Assembly: GCA_030248065.1 (NCBI GenBank)
Contig: JASAMV010008713.1
Location: 1-64,000, forward strand
From: Rhynchonema sp. JSB1_4
Taxonomy: Eukaryota; Nematoda; Chromadorea; Monhysterida; Xyalidae
Reading direction: 5' to 3'
DNA length: 64,000 nt
A program made the position numbers and the translations under genes. A model generated the notes under the pieces. It searched no databases, was not told the origin of the DNA, and saw nothing but the letters and a program-made list of their open reading frames with translations. Positions within the stretch are counted from its first letter, which is position 1; each line of letters opens with the position of its first letter. Shown piece after piece: positions 23,901 through 37,177 of this stretch.

Positions 23901-26900
23901 ATGTCAACGGTGTTGCCCTCCTTGGACGCTAAGGGCCGCAACCGGGCACTGCAACTTGAGCACAAATACGTCCACCATGTTTATGAAACGATAGCCCCCG
24001 CCGTTCAAAAGTAATAATAAACCATGAAAAATACTGTGCTTTTTATACCTTATTACTAATACGCCAATTTTGTTTTCCTTTGCCAGACAACGTCAGATTG
24101 CGTGGCCCAAAGTGAAGGTGTTCTTGAATGAGTTACCCGACGCTTCGCTTGTCGCCGATATTGGTTAGATAAATATAAACATAAAATGTCCTTCTACATG
24201 CGTAAGTCTGACGCGTCAGCCTGATTTCTGCAGGCAGTGGCAACGGCAAATACGTTCGTGTCAACCGGAATTTGTACATGATCTGCTGCGATGTGGTGCC
24301 CGAGGTGCTCGTCAGCGTGTGCGACAAAACAAGCAGATGCGATGCCGTCGTGGCTGACAATATGGCATTGCCGTTCAGGTAATACATATGGTAGATACAT
24401 ATGTACCTGTACGTGTTGACCCTTAGAAGTACCTATGTACACCTATACGATGGGCTTCTTAAATTTGGAGATCATTTTTTTGGCTGCGCCGTTTGAAAAA
24501 ACGTCTGTATGTTGCACCGTGTCAAGTTATGTATTTCTTTCGCTGTTCCCGCGTGAACTTCAGTTCGTACTCGATTTTATTCCGAGTACGGTTTTTGTAG
24601 ATCACGCCATCCTGAAGCTGACGAAGAAACTGAGCTGAATATAAGTTCGTGAGTGAGCGACAAACAGACATTATGCTTATTTGCCTACCATTTTTCAAAC
24701 TCACTGGCACGTTGCAGGGAGCACAGTCTGGACGCGGTGCTGTGCGTTTCGGTGATTCACCATTTCTCCACACCCGCACGTCGATTGCAGGCGATCCGCG
24801 AAATGGCCAGGGTGCTCAAGCCAGGTATAGGGATCACCAGCGAATACAAGGAGCACAGGGGCCATGGCTCTCCGCTTTGGTCAAAGTGGCTCCAGATGGA
24901 TGGGGCATTATCTTGAAAGAAGATGGAAAAGTCCCAAAATCGCAGAACTTTCAGTCTAATGCACTTCAAAGGTTGAAAGATCGTGTGCTTCGTGTGTCAG
25001 ATGTCCTCATTTTTTTGCTTGCAGGCGGACGCATGATGATCTGTGTTTGGGCAATGGAGCAGGCATCCAGACAGTTCACAGCCCAGGATGTGCTCGTTCC
25101 GCTGCATCTGCAACTGGATGTCTGTATGTGTGGTAACCAGCAATTGAAACGTCACACAATAACTAGTCTGATTTTCTTACTTTTACGTGTCTTTCAGTGG
25201 CCAACGATCGAACGGGCTACGAGCCGGGCGGTCCGTACGACCCAGCCAGTCGGGATGCGTGTTGCACGGCAGACAAACCCAGACGCCCGTTGCCTGATAC
25301 CACAAGGTAATTGTGCGGAACATGTATGCCCCCTTGTATACAAATACATACAGTAGGCGTGGCCAGCTGGGCCCTTGTTGCAATCATGACATCATGGAGA
25401 GTCGCCCTGATGTTGCAGGGAACAACGCATCATTCAAGGTTCGGTCGGCATCAAACCAATAGATTGCGACAACGAGCCAGCCGACGGATCGTATCTGAGT
25501 TCAAACACAATATCAGCAATTAGCACAGCAGTGTCCACAAAAATCGACCAAATCTGGAGCAACATGTCACCGTCGTTGTTCAGAAAACCGTGGGCCACCA
25601 ATGCACAGACGACGCACAACGATGTTGCGAACGGAAATAGGTGTGGTTTCCAGCACGTTAGTTTGCAGCATCATGTTGCTGAAGAAAATACAATATTATT
25701 TTCTGAAATTGGGTAAAGCAATCAAGTTTCAGTTACTTTCTAATTGAAACTGATTTCCATGTTTCGCACACGTGTATCGACTTTTTTTAATTCGATTATA
25801 ATTGTGAAGTAATCACCTTGCACTTAAGATTGAATTGCTTTTAGTATCTGAATACAGAGTAAAAAGTGTTCGAGTCTTAAGTACAGTTCCGGGTGCAATT
25901 CTAGGCTGAAAGTTGAAGTCGCGTGCACGCGCGTGCACGCGACTTCCTAGTGCTAAAACATAGGGAGCGCACGCCAGCGCACGCGCAAAACTTCGCGTGC
26001 ACGCGAAGTTACTTCGACTTTTGCCTATACTTTGCACTGTTTCGCACGCGCGTGCACGCGACTTCAACTTTCAGCCTAGAATTGCACCCGGTACTGTAGC
26101 AGAGGAGCACCATAAAACGATAATCGATTTTAATCTTTAGAAATGAAAAAAAATCGATGCGCGTGTGCGAAGCACGGTAATTAGTTTTAATCTGGAAGGA
26201 TAACTGAAGCTCGGTTGCTTTACCCAGTTTCAGAAAGAGGTACTATATGTACATGTTGTGTGGTTTCCAGCACGTGCTCTCGGCAGCACCCTGTTGCTGG
26301 CGATATGCGTAGCCAGCACGTACTGTCTGCAATGCAACACCCTGTTGCGGAAGGAACAATGTGTGGTTTCCAGCACGCCCTGTTTGCAACACAGTGTTGC
26401 TGAAGGAAATGTGTGGCTTTCAGCACATGCGGTTTGCAACACCATGTTGTTAAACAAAATATTCGTGTGTGTGGTTTCCAGCACGTGCTGTCTGCAACAC
26501 CATGTTGTTGAAGGAAATGTGGTTTCCAGCACGTACTCTCTGCAATGCAACACTCTGTTGCGGAAGGAACAATGCGTGGTTTCCAGCACGCCCTGTTTGC
26601 AACACCGTGTTGCTGAAGGAAATGTGTGGCTTTCAGGATTGACCGCTTTCAGCACATGCGGTTTGCAACACCATGTTGTTAAACAAAATATTCGTGTGTG
26701 TGGTTTCCAGCACGTGCTGTCTGCAACACCATGTTGTTGAAGGAAATGTGGTTTCCAGCACGTGCTGGCTGCAACACCATGTTGCTGAAGGAAATGTGGT
26801 TTCCAGCACGTGCTGTGTGCAACACCATGTTGTTGAAGGAAATGTGGTTTCCAGCACGTGCTGTCTGCAACACCATGTTGTTGAAGGAAATGTGGTTTCC

Positions 26901-29900
26901 AGCACGTGCTCTCTGCAATGCAACGCTCTGTTGCGGAAGGAACAATGCGTGGTTTTCAGCACGCCCTGTTTGCAACGCCGTGTTGCTGAAGGAAATGTGT
27001 GGCTTTCAGCACATGCGGTTTGCAACACCATGTTGTTAAACAAAATATTCTAGCGTGTGGTTTCCAGCACGTGCTGTCTGCAACACCATGTTGTTGAAGG
27101 AAATGTGGTTTCCAGCACGTGCTCTCTGCAATGCAACGCTCTGTTGCGGAAGGAACCATGCGTGGTTTCCAGCACGCCCCGTTTGCAACACCGTGTTGCT
27201 GAAGGAAATGTGTGGCTTTCAGCACGTGCTGTTTGCAACACCATGTTGTTGAAGGAAATGTGGTTTCCAGCACGTGCTCTCTGCAATGCAACGCCCTGTT
27301 GCAGAAGAAATAATGCGTGGTTTCCAGCACGTGCTGTTTGCAACACCATGTTGTTAAACAAAATATGCGTGTGTGTGGTTTCCAGCACATGGTGTCTACA
27401 ACACCATGTTGTTGAAGGAAATGTGGTTTCCAGCACGTGCTCTCTGCAATGCAACGCCCTGTTGCAGAAAGAACAATGCGTGGTTTCCAGCACGCCCTGT
27501 TTGCAATACCGTGTTGCTGAAGGAAATGTGTGGCTTTCAGCACGTGCTGTCTGCAACACCATGTTGTTGAAGGAAATGTGGTTTCCAGCACGTGCTCTCT
27601 GCAATGCAACACCCTGTTGCGGAAGGAACAATGTGTGGTTTCCAGCACGCCCTGTTTGCAACACCGTGTTGCTGAAGGAATTGTGTGGCTTTCAGCACGT
27701 GCTGTTTGCAACACCATGTTGTTAAAAAAATATGCGTGTGTGTGGTTTCCAGCACGTGCTGTCTGCAACACCATGTTGTTGAAGGAAATGTGGTTTCCAG
27801 CACGTACTCTCTGCAATGCAACACCCTGTTGCGGAAGGAACAATGCGTGGTTTCCAGCACGCCCTATTTGCAACACCGTGTTGCTGAAAGAATTGTGTGG
27901 CTTTCAGCACGTGCTGCTTGCAACACCATGGGTGGAATTTTCGAAACGGTGTAAAGGTCAGTTGGGCGTAAAGGTCGGTGTAAAGTTCGGTCGAAAGCTC
28001 GGTCGGCGTAGCTCGGTGTAAAAGTGAAACATTGCCTGTTATTAACGTGGAATGTTTCAAGTTTACACCGAGGTCTATCACACTGAGCTGTCGACCGAGG
28101 TTTCCACCGACCTTTACACCCAACTGACCTTTACACCGTTTCGAAAATATCACCCCATGTTGTTAAAAAAATATGCGTGTGTGTGGTTTCCAGCACGTGC
28201 TATCTGCAACACCATGTTGTTGAAGGAAATATGTGGTTTCCAGCACGTGCTCTCTGCAATGCAGCTCCCTGTTGCGGAAGGATCAATGCGCGGTTTCCAG
28301 CACGTGCTGTCTGCAACACCGTGTTGCTGAAGGAAATGTGTGGCTTTCAGCACGTGCTGTTTACAACACCATGTTGTCAAACAAAATATGCGTGTGTGTG
28401 GTTTCCAGCACGTGCTCTCTGCAACACCATGTTGTTGAGTGTGGTTTCCAGCACGTGCTCCCCTCAGTGCAACACCCTGTTGCGGAAGAAACAATACGTG
28501 GTTTCCAGCACGTGCTGTCTGCAACATCATGTTGCTGAAGGAAATGTGTGTCTTTCAACACGTGTTCCTTGCACCACGGCAGTGCTGGCGGTAACCGGCG
28601 TTGTTACTTTTTTTTGCAGCACGCTGTAATTGTTTATTGTTTGCAGCACGATAGCGGACCAAACAACAGCACTGACCAGTGTTCACGGCACCAATCAATC
28701 CCAACAGCGTCCCATCCCACCCCCCGTGCACCGACAAACATCTGGCTCAATATTCAGTGGCATCACGTCATGGAGTCCTGGTCTGCTTTTGTGTTTGTGG
28801 CTTTTAATCTTTGTCTAAGTTCGGTTCACGTTGAAACATTTGTTTTCAGGGGGCAAGTTTGCTCCATGGAACTGGGTGAGCGGCAACACCGACCACCAGC
28901 AGCAGCAGTCAGTCAGCAATCGATCGATTGGTCAACAGGATTCGATTGACATGCTGACGTCATTCGCTGATCAGATCTGGCAACGCGCCTGTCATCGAGC
29001 CATGCGCGAGTGCTTTCCCAAAGAGTTCAAAAAAGGTGGCTTGTTGTTATCTTGTGAAGATTCCTGGCAAAACTACATACACGAATCTGTCCGATGTCAT
29101 AGACATCATACATAACTAGTTTTGCGATAGACAAAGTTATATCAAACGAGGAAGTGGAAGCCATTCATCATATTTCAGAATGTTAGACCGCGTCAGTACT
29201 TCCAGGTCTGTCATTCAGTCAAGACCAAGACGATGAGCAAGACGAGATCACACCATCTCCCCCTGAATGTCAAGGCGCAAACGTAGCTCCAGCTGAGAAC
29301 AACGACCACAACACCACTTACTATCGTTATTATCATGTGTTTAAGTTGGTCAAGTTTTATTATGAACGTAGACTCAGCTTTCTGCGATCTCAACGCGCGT
29401 ATAGTCCAACCACGAACTCATGAGACGACTTATTTTGAGGTTGACTTGTACGGATCCAATAATGTTCCGGTTCCACGTAGTTCGGAAATGAAAGAAAGAG
29501 AAATGCATGTATTTTTTAAAAACACGCTCTCCACCTCGGTGCGTATATTCCCTTTTGACTCCCAAAACATTTGTGTGTTGAACGACGTTGCTGTTCGCGT
29601 GGGCACGCAACAAATTGAATTGAGGTTGAGGTCAGCCAGCTGGAACTTGTCATCATCTCTCTCGGCTCAATCTCTTTCTTTTGTTTGCGAAAACCCTTGT
29701 AACCGGCGCATTTTTAAACCTGGCTAAGCAAGCTTTAAAAAGAGTCGTCTCATGAGCTCGTGGTTGAATTATACATCAGTTCTTTGATCCCTGAAACCGA
29801 TAAGCGAGCTGATGTTTCAGACAGAATGAACTGGACGCACTGGTACAATCGTGCAACGATCTGCGCATTCAACAATCATACTACGATCATGCCAATTGGT

Positions 29901-29938
29901 GCATTGTTGCTGAAAAGTTGGTGACTGTACAGATATAA
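23901..29938 (+). CDS. TRM9/TRMT9B-like tRNA wobble-uridine methyltransferase, 481 aa
   Basis: Eleven exons: 23901-24010, 24087-24163, 24234-24378, 24718-24824, 25025-25123, 25198-25306, 25419-25640, 28647-28780, 28850-29035, 29206-29348, 29825-29938 (1446 nt). The order of motifs follows ALKBH8-MTase/TRM9: [23 protein letters not shown], the SAM motif ADIGSGNGKY (about 60-69), [42 protein letters not shown] split over two exons, and at the C-terminus YYRYYHVFK followed in the last exon by [13 protein letters not shown]. These families methylate carboxymethyl-uridine at tRNA position 34. A polar insert of about 240 residues between the two halves resembles TRMT9B rather than yeast Trm9. Motif I has Ser in place of the usual Cys (GSGNG for GCGNG). 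Intron 7 (25641-28646) holds the satellite and two MITEs; intron 10 holds a T1 MITE. Confidence 0.88.
25884..26096. mobile_element. Foldback MITE with GCGTGCACGC palindromes
   Basis: Terminal inverted repeats of about 50 bp starting CAGTTCCGGGTGCAATTCTA on the left (CAGTACCGGG on the right arm) and running into AAGTTGAAGTCGCGTGCACGCG. TA flanks both ends (25882-25883, 26097-26098), suggesting a Tc1/mariner-type MITE. Inside, GCGTGCACGC palindromes recur four times. It lies in intron 7 of the TRM9-like gene, about 150 bp before the satellite. Confidence 0.75.
26250..28620. repeat. 2.4 kb minisatellite array of about 48 bp units with E-box palindromes
   Basis: The basic unit is about 48 bp: a palindrome CAGCACGTGCTG, then a second dyad CAACACCATGTTGTTG, then GAAGGAAATGTGGTTTC. 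Variants (CACGTGCTCTCTGCAATGCAAC..., CACGCCCTGTTTGCAACACC..., and a longer one with AAACAAAATATGCGTGTGTG) alternate in a repeated order, giving a higher-order period. About 25 copies keep CACGTG. The unit is a multiple of three, so all frames stay open and produce long meaningless ORFs on both strands. A single diverged unit already occurs at 25641-25690. The array is entirely inside intron 7 of the TRM9-like gene and is interrupted by a 224 bp MITE at 27931. Confidence 0.95.
27931..28154. mobile_element. 224 bp foldback MITE, family GGTGG, inside the satellite
   Basis: The ends are GGTGGAATTTTCGAAACGGT and its near-complement ending CGTTTCGAAAATATCACC, with arms of about 50 bp (GTGTAAAGGTCAGTTGGG...) and further inner palindromes. 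It is flanked by CCATG on both sides (27926-27930, 28155-28159), and removing it restores the uninterrupted satellite unit CAACACCATGTTGTT. A second copy of identical length lies at 62925-63148. The target duplication can also be read as 3 bp (CAT) if the repeat starts GGG. Confidence 0.9.
29402..29771. mobile_element. 370 bp T1-family MITE in the TRM9-like intron 10
   Basis: Ends TAGTCCAACCACGAACTCAT and its inverted partner ending GAGCTCGTGGTTGAATTA, sharing CTCATGAGACGAC. TA on both sides (29400-29401, 29772-29773). It fills most of the intron 29349-29824 between the last two coding exons. Confidence 0.75.
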
Positions 29939-30539
29939 TTATCGATCTGTGATTTATTGACTGGCTAGTGACTGTCCGCAGTGATATTACGTATTGTCTA
30001 AGAATTTGCATATATTGATTACCATCAGTGAATTCATCAACTTTGTTTCAATCAATATGTGTTCAATCAGACAGCGTGGTGAAAAGCAATTTTCAATCTC
30101 ATAAGAAATTTTAACGTGTGACTGAATCAGTTGCTTGATGCACTTTTCTGCTCGCATATCACATCGCACATACGACACGTTTGAATAAAGTTCTTCATGA
30201 AACAGCCGGTATGGGATCTGCATAAAAATCCCCATCATTGAAAATCCTATCCTGGTTCCCGCACTCACGATTGCGCAAACAAGTGGTCCACATACCGTCT
30301 TGGAACAAAGGAAAATCGGTCCGGGCATGTTGGTGTGGTGACTATATGAGTATAATCACGAAATAATAATCTGGTATTCATATCGGAATATAATGACATA
30401 ATATACAGTGTAGCGGTGACAGAACAGCGTCAGTCCAATAAAACCCGAATCTGCCACAAATAAATTATCTATCGTTAGATCATGTATACAATTAGTCGCT
30501 CAAAAAGTTTGTCCCAAAACATCAGCGATGGGATCACTA
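29939..30539. other. Convergent 3' intergenic region
   Basis: Space between the stop of the TRM9-like gene (+) and the stop of MLX (-). AATAAA occurs on the plus strand near 30190 and 30437 as candidate poly(A) signals for the former. No coding feature. Confidence 0.5.
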
Positions 30540-31940
30540 TCAAGATGCGGATGGTCCAGCTTGTTGCTGTTGTGCATTAACACGGAACACATCCGGACAG
30601 TTGGCACTCTCCAGCCAGACCAACAGTGTTCGTGCCAACGTGGCGTAGTCGCTGGCATCCACTTGCTCGTCGAACGATTCGAACAGTTTGTCCATTGAAT
30701 CGCAGAAAATCTGCAAAAATGCCACGGATTCAAAGTCGGTGATGTTCCATTGCCCTGGTGTGATCTTCAGGCCCTTCTTCATTGTGGTCCTTCAATTCAA
30801 TAAGTCCGAGCTTACAATTTGAGATTGAGATTACAATTTGACACGAATAATTATTGTTTTCCCCGCTTGGCTATGTGCTGGACCTGACTAACACGAACAC
30901 GACGACCGCCTTCAGGAAACGTGAGTAGTCCAGGCGCAGCGATACCGTTTTCTTAAGTTCAATCGATCTTAACAAAAAGGAAAAAATGTTCAACCTTTAA
31001 TTGTGCCTGTGATGTTTCATTTCCTTCACTTTCATGTTCGGCGGGTGTGTTTCGAGTCGATAATGTTTCATATTGTGCAGCGATGATTTGCAACGCCGCC
31101 AGTTCGGCGTTCAGTCGACGCAGTTCACCGTCTACAAAAAATCGTAACGGAAACACAACAACAGTAGCATGAGCTGTGTCGACTCTGAATGTCAAGGCAA
31201 ATTCCTATCCCCATAACGAACAACATCAACGCTGGTAAAAGTAGTGCTACAAGTTTATCCGAGTATACGTACAGTCCGAACAAAACTTGCCAAGCCGTAG
31301 TCGGGCGACTATGGCTTGCGTTCAAAGTTGATACGTCCCAGTAAAGATCAGTGACAAAACGGAGTGCCGCGAGCGACATGCATTGCTGAACCCTCAACTA
31401 ATGGATGAATTCGCTGTATGAATCCATTCATTCACAGACACGAGCTAAATGTCCGGCCCCAATACCTAGCGAATACCTCGGCCCTGGTGTTGTTCCTGCA
31501 GCTGACGTATGTGATCGGCGGCACGAAACAGAATGCTGGCGTTGGTGGTCTTGCATCCGAGATTAGCCAACGATGTCGGCAACAACTCTTTCAATGTGTG
31601 ATACCTGAGAACAATTTATTGTCGAATGATCAGTGACACCTCACGGAACGTTGGCCTATGCGTAAATGGTGCTCAATAAATGAACTCTGCCCGTGCAAAA
31701 CGACAAAACGCACCCGGAATTAATCGCCTCTCTGCGCTGTCGTTCGCACCTCAAATGCACGGCCTTCTTTCGATCGGTAGTGTCCGGCGTTGTTGCTGAT
31801 TTCTCGGCTGGACTGCCAATATTAGATGAATCCTGAAAGATCACTGCCATTTGGTTTAGTGGAGCATCGCATGGGATTGACCACAGCACTTGTGTGTTGT
31901 GATCCATGGTCATTCCATTACATTCCGGTTCAAGTTCCAT
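30540..31940 (-). CDS. mlx: MLX-like bHLH-zip transcription factor, 220 aa
   Basis: Exons from 5' to 3' on the minus strand: 31940-31714, 31604-31477, 31131-30995, 30710-30540 (663 nt). The basic region RKKAVHLRCERQRREAINSG (about 57-76) has the His, Glu and Arg positions that contact CACGTG-type E-boxes. The next exon gives helix 1 to helix 2 (YHTLKELLP, then KTTNASILFRAADHIRQLQ). Leucine-zipper heptads follow (LRRLNAELAALQIIAAQYETL), then the family's C-terminal cytoplasmic dimerisation segment (IFCDSMDKLFESFDEQ and ARTLLVWLE). MLX dimerises with Mondo/ChREBP and Mad-type partners to bind E-boxes and control glucose-responsive and growth genes. The ATG at 31940 is the first reasonable start; an upstream coding exon cannot be excluded. 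It is convergent with the TRM9-like gene. Confidence 0.85.
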
Positions 31941-32955
31941 ACCGAGAACATGAACAGAAAAAAAATCAAGTTTCCACCATGTGACATGACATTTCTTGGG
32001 ACAGAAATCTTCACGAACAACATTCACACGTTGCAGGGCGGGTTCGAACCCACCGTGACCTCGAAGTTAAAGTTGAATATTTTTTGGGTTCTTTTCTTTC
32101 TATGCACAGGTCTTCCGGGCAGGGACACTGGAATAGTAAGTTTCTAATTTGGGGTTCTTCTAATTGATGCGTTGGGGTTGGAACCAAACCAAAGTGATGT
32201 TTATTCGGCAAAGCGATCATCATATCCTGGCACGCTCATGAGTTGCTGATTTGCTGGCCAACATCCAGCTTGTGTTCGGCTCACATTAAAATTACTTATG
32301 ATGAAGCTAATGATTTTGGAATCAGCGCAAAGTTCTGAACATGATAAATGTGCAAAACACAAGATAACGGGCAGTTTGAATTTTCGCCGATCGCCGATAC
32401 CGTTGATGGCGATCGGCAACCGCCGATTCTGCCTGCTGATGGAACCAACAGATCGGCCAGTATATCACTTGGCAAAAGATTGGTTTCGGTATCCCAGTGA
32501 TTACTGTGGTTTTCGGCGCGTGGCTGCGAGACTCCAGCCTCGGTATTTCTTTTACAATTGTTATTCTGTTTCTTTACTTTTGTCTTATGTTCACTGATCC
32601 CGCTAACCGTGAGTTTTTCGGCCACCAGCCACAGGTGAACCAATAACTACACAAAGACTGAACTAGAAGGCTCTGGAAGACACCCACAAAACCGTCAGGA
32701 TCATGGGTCATCCATCAATAAAAACAAGGAGACGCGTTCAGCAAAAAAAACAAAGCAAACCTCAGCAGAATCGGAAGGCTCAGCCGAACTGGACTGTCTA
32801 GAACGCTCCGTTGCTTTCTGATTAGTAGCTTTCCGCTTTGGCATCCTTGACCGCCGTCGTCGCCCGAGCCGTTCGACTTGGACCTTAGTTACTACAGTTA
32901 CAGCTGCACTAACTATATTTGGACGGCTGTGCTTGCCACGCTAAGAAGCTGTATC
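31941..32955. other. MLX upstream region, no gene recognised
   Basis: A 100-codon plus-strand ORF (32298-32597) and its shadows show no family motif. Presumed 5' UTR/promoter of MLX. Confidence 0.4.
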
Positions 32956-33343
32956 AAGTGTAGTTCCAAGGGGGAGGGGTCCCCCGCGGTGGGGTGCACT
33001 ATTTCCCCTCCGATGGTACACTATCCCACTATCTCCGGCTTCGGATACACTATCCCTCCCAATTTTTGCCTGATCTTTTGTCCATCTTTTTCGGATCAAA
33101 GTACCCTCTCTCTGCCTGTTATTTAATACCCTGCACTGGAAACTTAATATCTTATGGAAATTTTTCGTTTTTTTTCACAAAATATGAAGAACCGGTTTTT
33201 TTCGCAACTATACCTCAGGGGGAACCCTCTCTCCCTTCAGGAACTGCTCTGGAGGCGGGGACCCTCTCCCAGGAACTACACTGCCTCCTCCGAAAAAAAA
33301 ACGGAGAGTCCTCTATCGCCCCTCCGGGCCAGGAACTACACTG
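32956..33343. mobile_element. hAT-like MITE, family B (CAGTGTAGTTCC)
   Basis: Left end AAGTGTAGTTCC (first base changed from C), right end GGAACTACACTG. Flanked by GCTGTATC (32948-32955) and GTTGTATC (33344-33351), an 8 bp duplication with one change. The interior repeats C/T-rich GGGACCCTCTC-like blocks. Other family B copies: 39268-39665 and 42033-42380. Confidence 0.8.
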
Positions 33344-33544
33344 GTTGTATCTATCACGCAAACACATGATCTCAGAACAAAAACAAATAAACAAAAACAA
33401 ACGACAACGAGACGATGGCAGATTGCTGCACTGCAATGCAACATCACGTGTATTGTGCATGTGCGTGCGAAAATGCCTCAATAAAACATTAGGTTTGCCT
33501 TGCTTATTGTTGGTGCTTGCTTGCTGCTGCTGCCGTGCTGCTAT

Positions 33545-34118
33545 CAGAGGTGTCAAGCCTGTTTTGGCCGGCCCGGCCCGATTTTTGTTAACCTTTTTTT
33601 GATGACTTTTCAGTTTGTTCAGAGAAGCAAGGAAAGCAAGCACCGCTCTGCTGAACTAAAAATTCCAAATAAGACCAGATCAGTGGTGTCGTTGGGAAAT
33701 CAAAAAGTCAGGATACCGATACCGGATACCCAAAATGAAAAATCTCGGATACCAGGGGGGTTGCCTGCCTCCCAAAATAAAAGATCTCGGATACCATTTT
33801 AGAGATAAAAATGGGCGATTTTTACGGTTTTCGGAAAAATTCTAGGGTAGGATAGGTACCCCTCCTGGACAAAAAGTCAGGAATCAGGATACCGGACACC
33901 CTACGCGCATCATGGGTGAAAAAATCAAGATACCGGATCGGATACCGGATACTAGGGGGGTAACCCCCTCCCCCCAACGACACCAGTGGACCAGATCCAG
34001 TGCCAAATCCTTACGAAAAACCGTGGTTTTTTTTAAATAAAAAACTACGATTTTTGCTATATTTTGGGTAATGTCGGGCCGGGAAGGCCGGCATGGCCCG
34101 GCCTGATTGACACCTCTG
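33545..34118. mobile_element. hAT-like MITE, family D (CAGAGGTGTCAA), host of a nested element
   Basis: Ends CAGAGGTGTCAAGCCTG and TTGACACCTCTG; interior carries GGCCGGCCCGGCCCGA and its inverted partner. Flanked by the exact 8 bp repeat GCTGCTAT (33537-33544, 34119-34126). A family A MITE (33681-33988) is inserted inside, so family A moved later. Confidence 0.9.
33681..33988. mobile_element. hAT-like MITE, family A (CAGTGGTGTCGTTGGG), nested
   Basis: 308 bp with ends CAGTGGTGTCGTTGGG and CCCCAACGACACCAGTG, flanked by exact 8 bp duplications GACCAGAT (33673-33680, 33989-33996). The interior has the family hallmark GGATACCGGATACC repeated with A-rich AAAATGAAAAATCTCGG blocks. Inserted within family D element 33545-34118. 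Confidence 0.92.
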
Positions 34119-34922
34119 GCTGCTATTTCAACAGGCTTTCAGAGGTGTTGGGCCCGGGTTTTTGGACTTGGCACTTGATCCAGAGGTCGCAATCGGGCCG
34201 GGTTTGCCGAATTTTTAGATCAGGTTTTACTTACCCGATTTTTGTCTTGATTCTTGCGATTTTTCCACTTGGTCGACCAGTCCGAGGCCGGACCAGAGAT
34301 TTGGTTGGTCCTGCCTGGGTGTGTCAAAATTCGAAGGAAATCCGGCTGAAAAGGCGATTTTGTTTCGGGCCATTTTGAGCCAAAAATCGCATCCCACTGT
34401 ACCAGGCGGGGGGCGGTGGGGGCGCGACCTACCTGCTGTAAATACCAGGATGTGTGTGGTGTCGTGGCGTCGACCGACCTACCTACCTACCTAGTCAGTG
34501 TGCCTAGGGGGAAAGAACCTCCTCCCCCGCCCCAGCTCCACCAGTGCTCACGTCGCCACCCAGGGATTTTTTTTTCAAAATGGGCCAGTGGCCCATTGGT
34601 GGCTCATTTCAAATTTCTGGTGGCCCAATGAGCCACCATTAGTGGCAAAAAACCCTGCCACGGACAGAGATTACATTGCTTGCTTGCTCTGTCAGAAAAG
34701 TGCGACAGCAACTAAAAATATAAGCAAACAGAAACTGCACAATTCTAATTCATCACTTGTCGCTGTCGTACCTCTGCAATCACGTTGGTTGCGAACGGCA
34801 ATAGTGCGGCCGAAGTGGCAGCGAGTGAGGCGCCAGTGAAGATCGAAAAGTTGAGTATCGACCATTCGAACCCCGACAACCAGCCGACGTCCAGCCGCTG
34901 TCGACATTGTGTGCGTCCCAGA
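34119..34922. other. PRPS upstream region with element remnants
   Basis: Contains CAGAGGTGTTGGG (34140) and CAGAGGTCGCAATCGGGCC (34181), left ends of family D-like elements without right ends nearby. A 97 bp palindrome-rich piece (34561-34657, CAGGGATTTTTT to AAAAAACCCTG) has hAT-like ends but no clear duplication. In the PRPS frame the sequence stays open upstream to about 34748 but without an ATG. The promoter and 5' UTR of PRPS must lie here. Confidence 0.5.
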
Positions 34923-36848
<1,926 letters not shown>

Positions 36849-37171
36849 AGAGGAAAATGCTGGATTGCCGAAACAAAACAACAGACTGGGTTGATAACAA
36901 GGTGACACGAGCTGTTGTGGTGGAGCCCATCTTTGCTATTCCAAGCTTGGAGCTTAGCGTTCATTGTTTGTCTGCTTTTATTGAATTTCAGCAACCAACG
37001 CGGACCTATTTGCTTTTTCCAGCTCAACGAGTAACACCAAAATGTTCTCATGATCATGCCGCATTGTTCAATCTATTGTCATTTGTTGTTACGTGTACTC
37101 AAAATATACGCATTACTGTGCAATATTTTGGGCATTTGATCGTGTCTCGGGTGTAGTGCTTATTTTGTCAG

Positions 37172-37177
37172 AATAAA
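37172..37177 (+). promoter_or_regulatory. Polyadenylation signal AATAAA (PRPS)
   Basis: First canonical AATAAA downstream of the PRPS stop (324 nt). Confidence 0.5.

Noticed and set aside
26230..28153. Long ORFs on both strands (up to 306 codons) between 26.2 and 28.2 kb
   Set aside because: They are products of the 48 bp satellite, whose unit is a multiple of three; peptides are pure repeats in several frames and the region is an intron.
26250..28620. CRISPR-like array
   Set aside because: Units are contiguous diverged minisatellite repeats without unique spacers, in a eukaryotic intron.
34785..34922. N-terminal extension of PRPP synthetase
   Set aside because: The frame is open but contains no ATG before 34923, and the family start MPNIK is at 34923.
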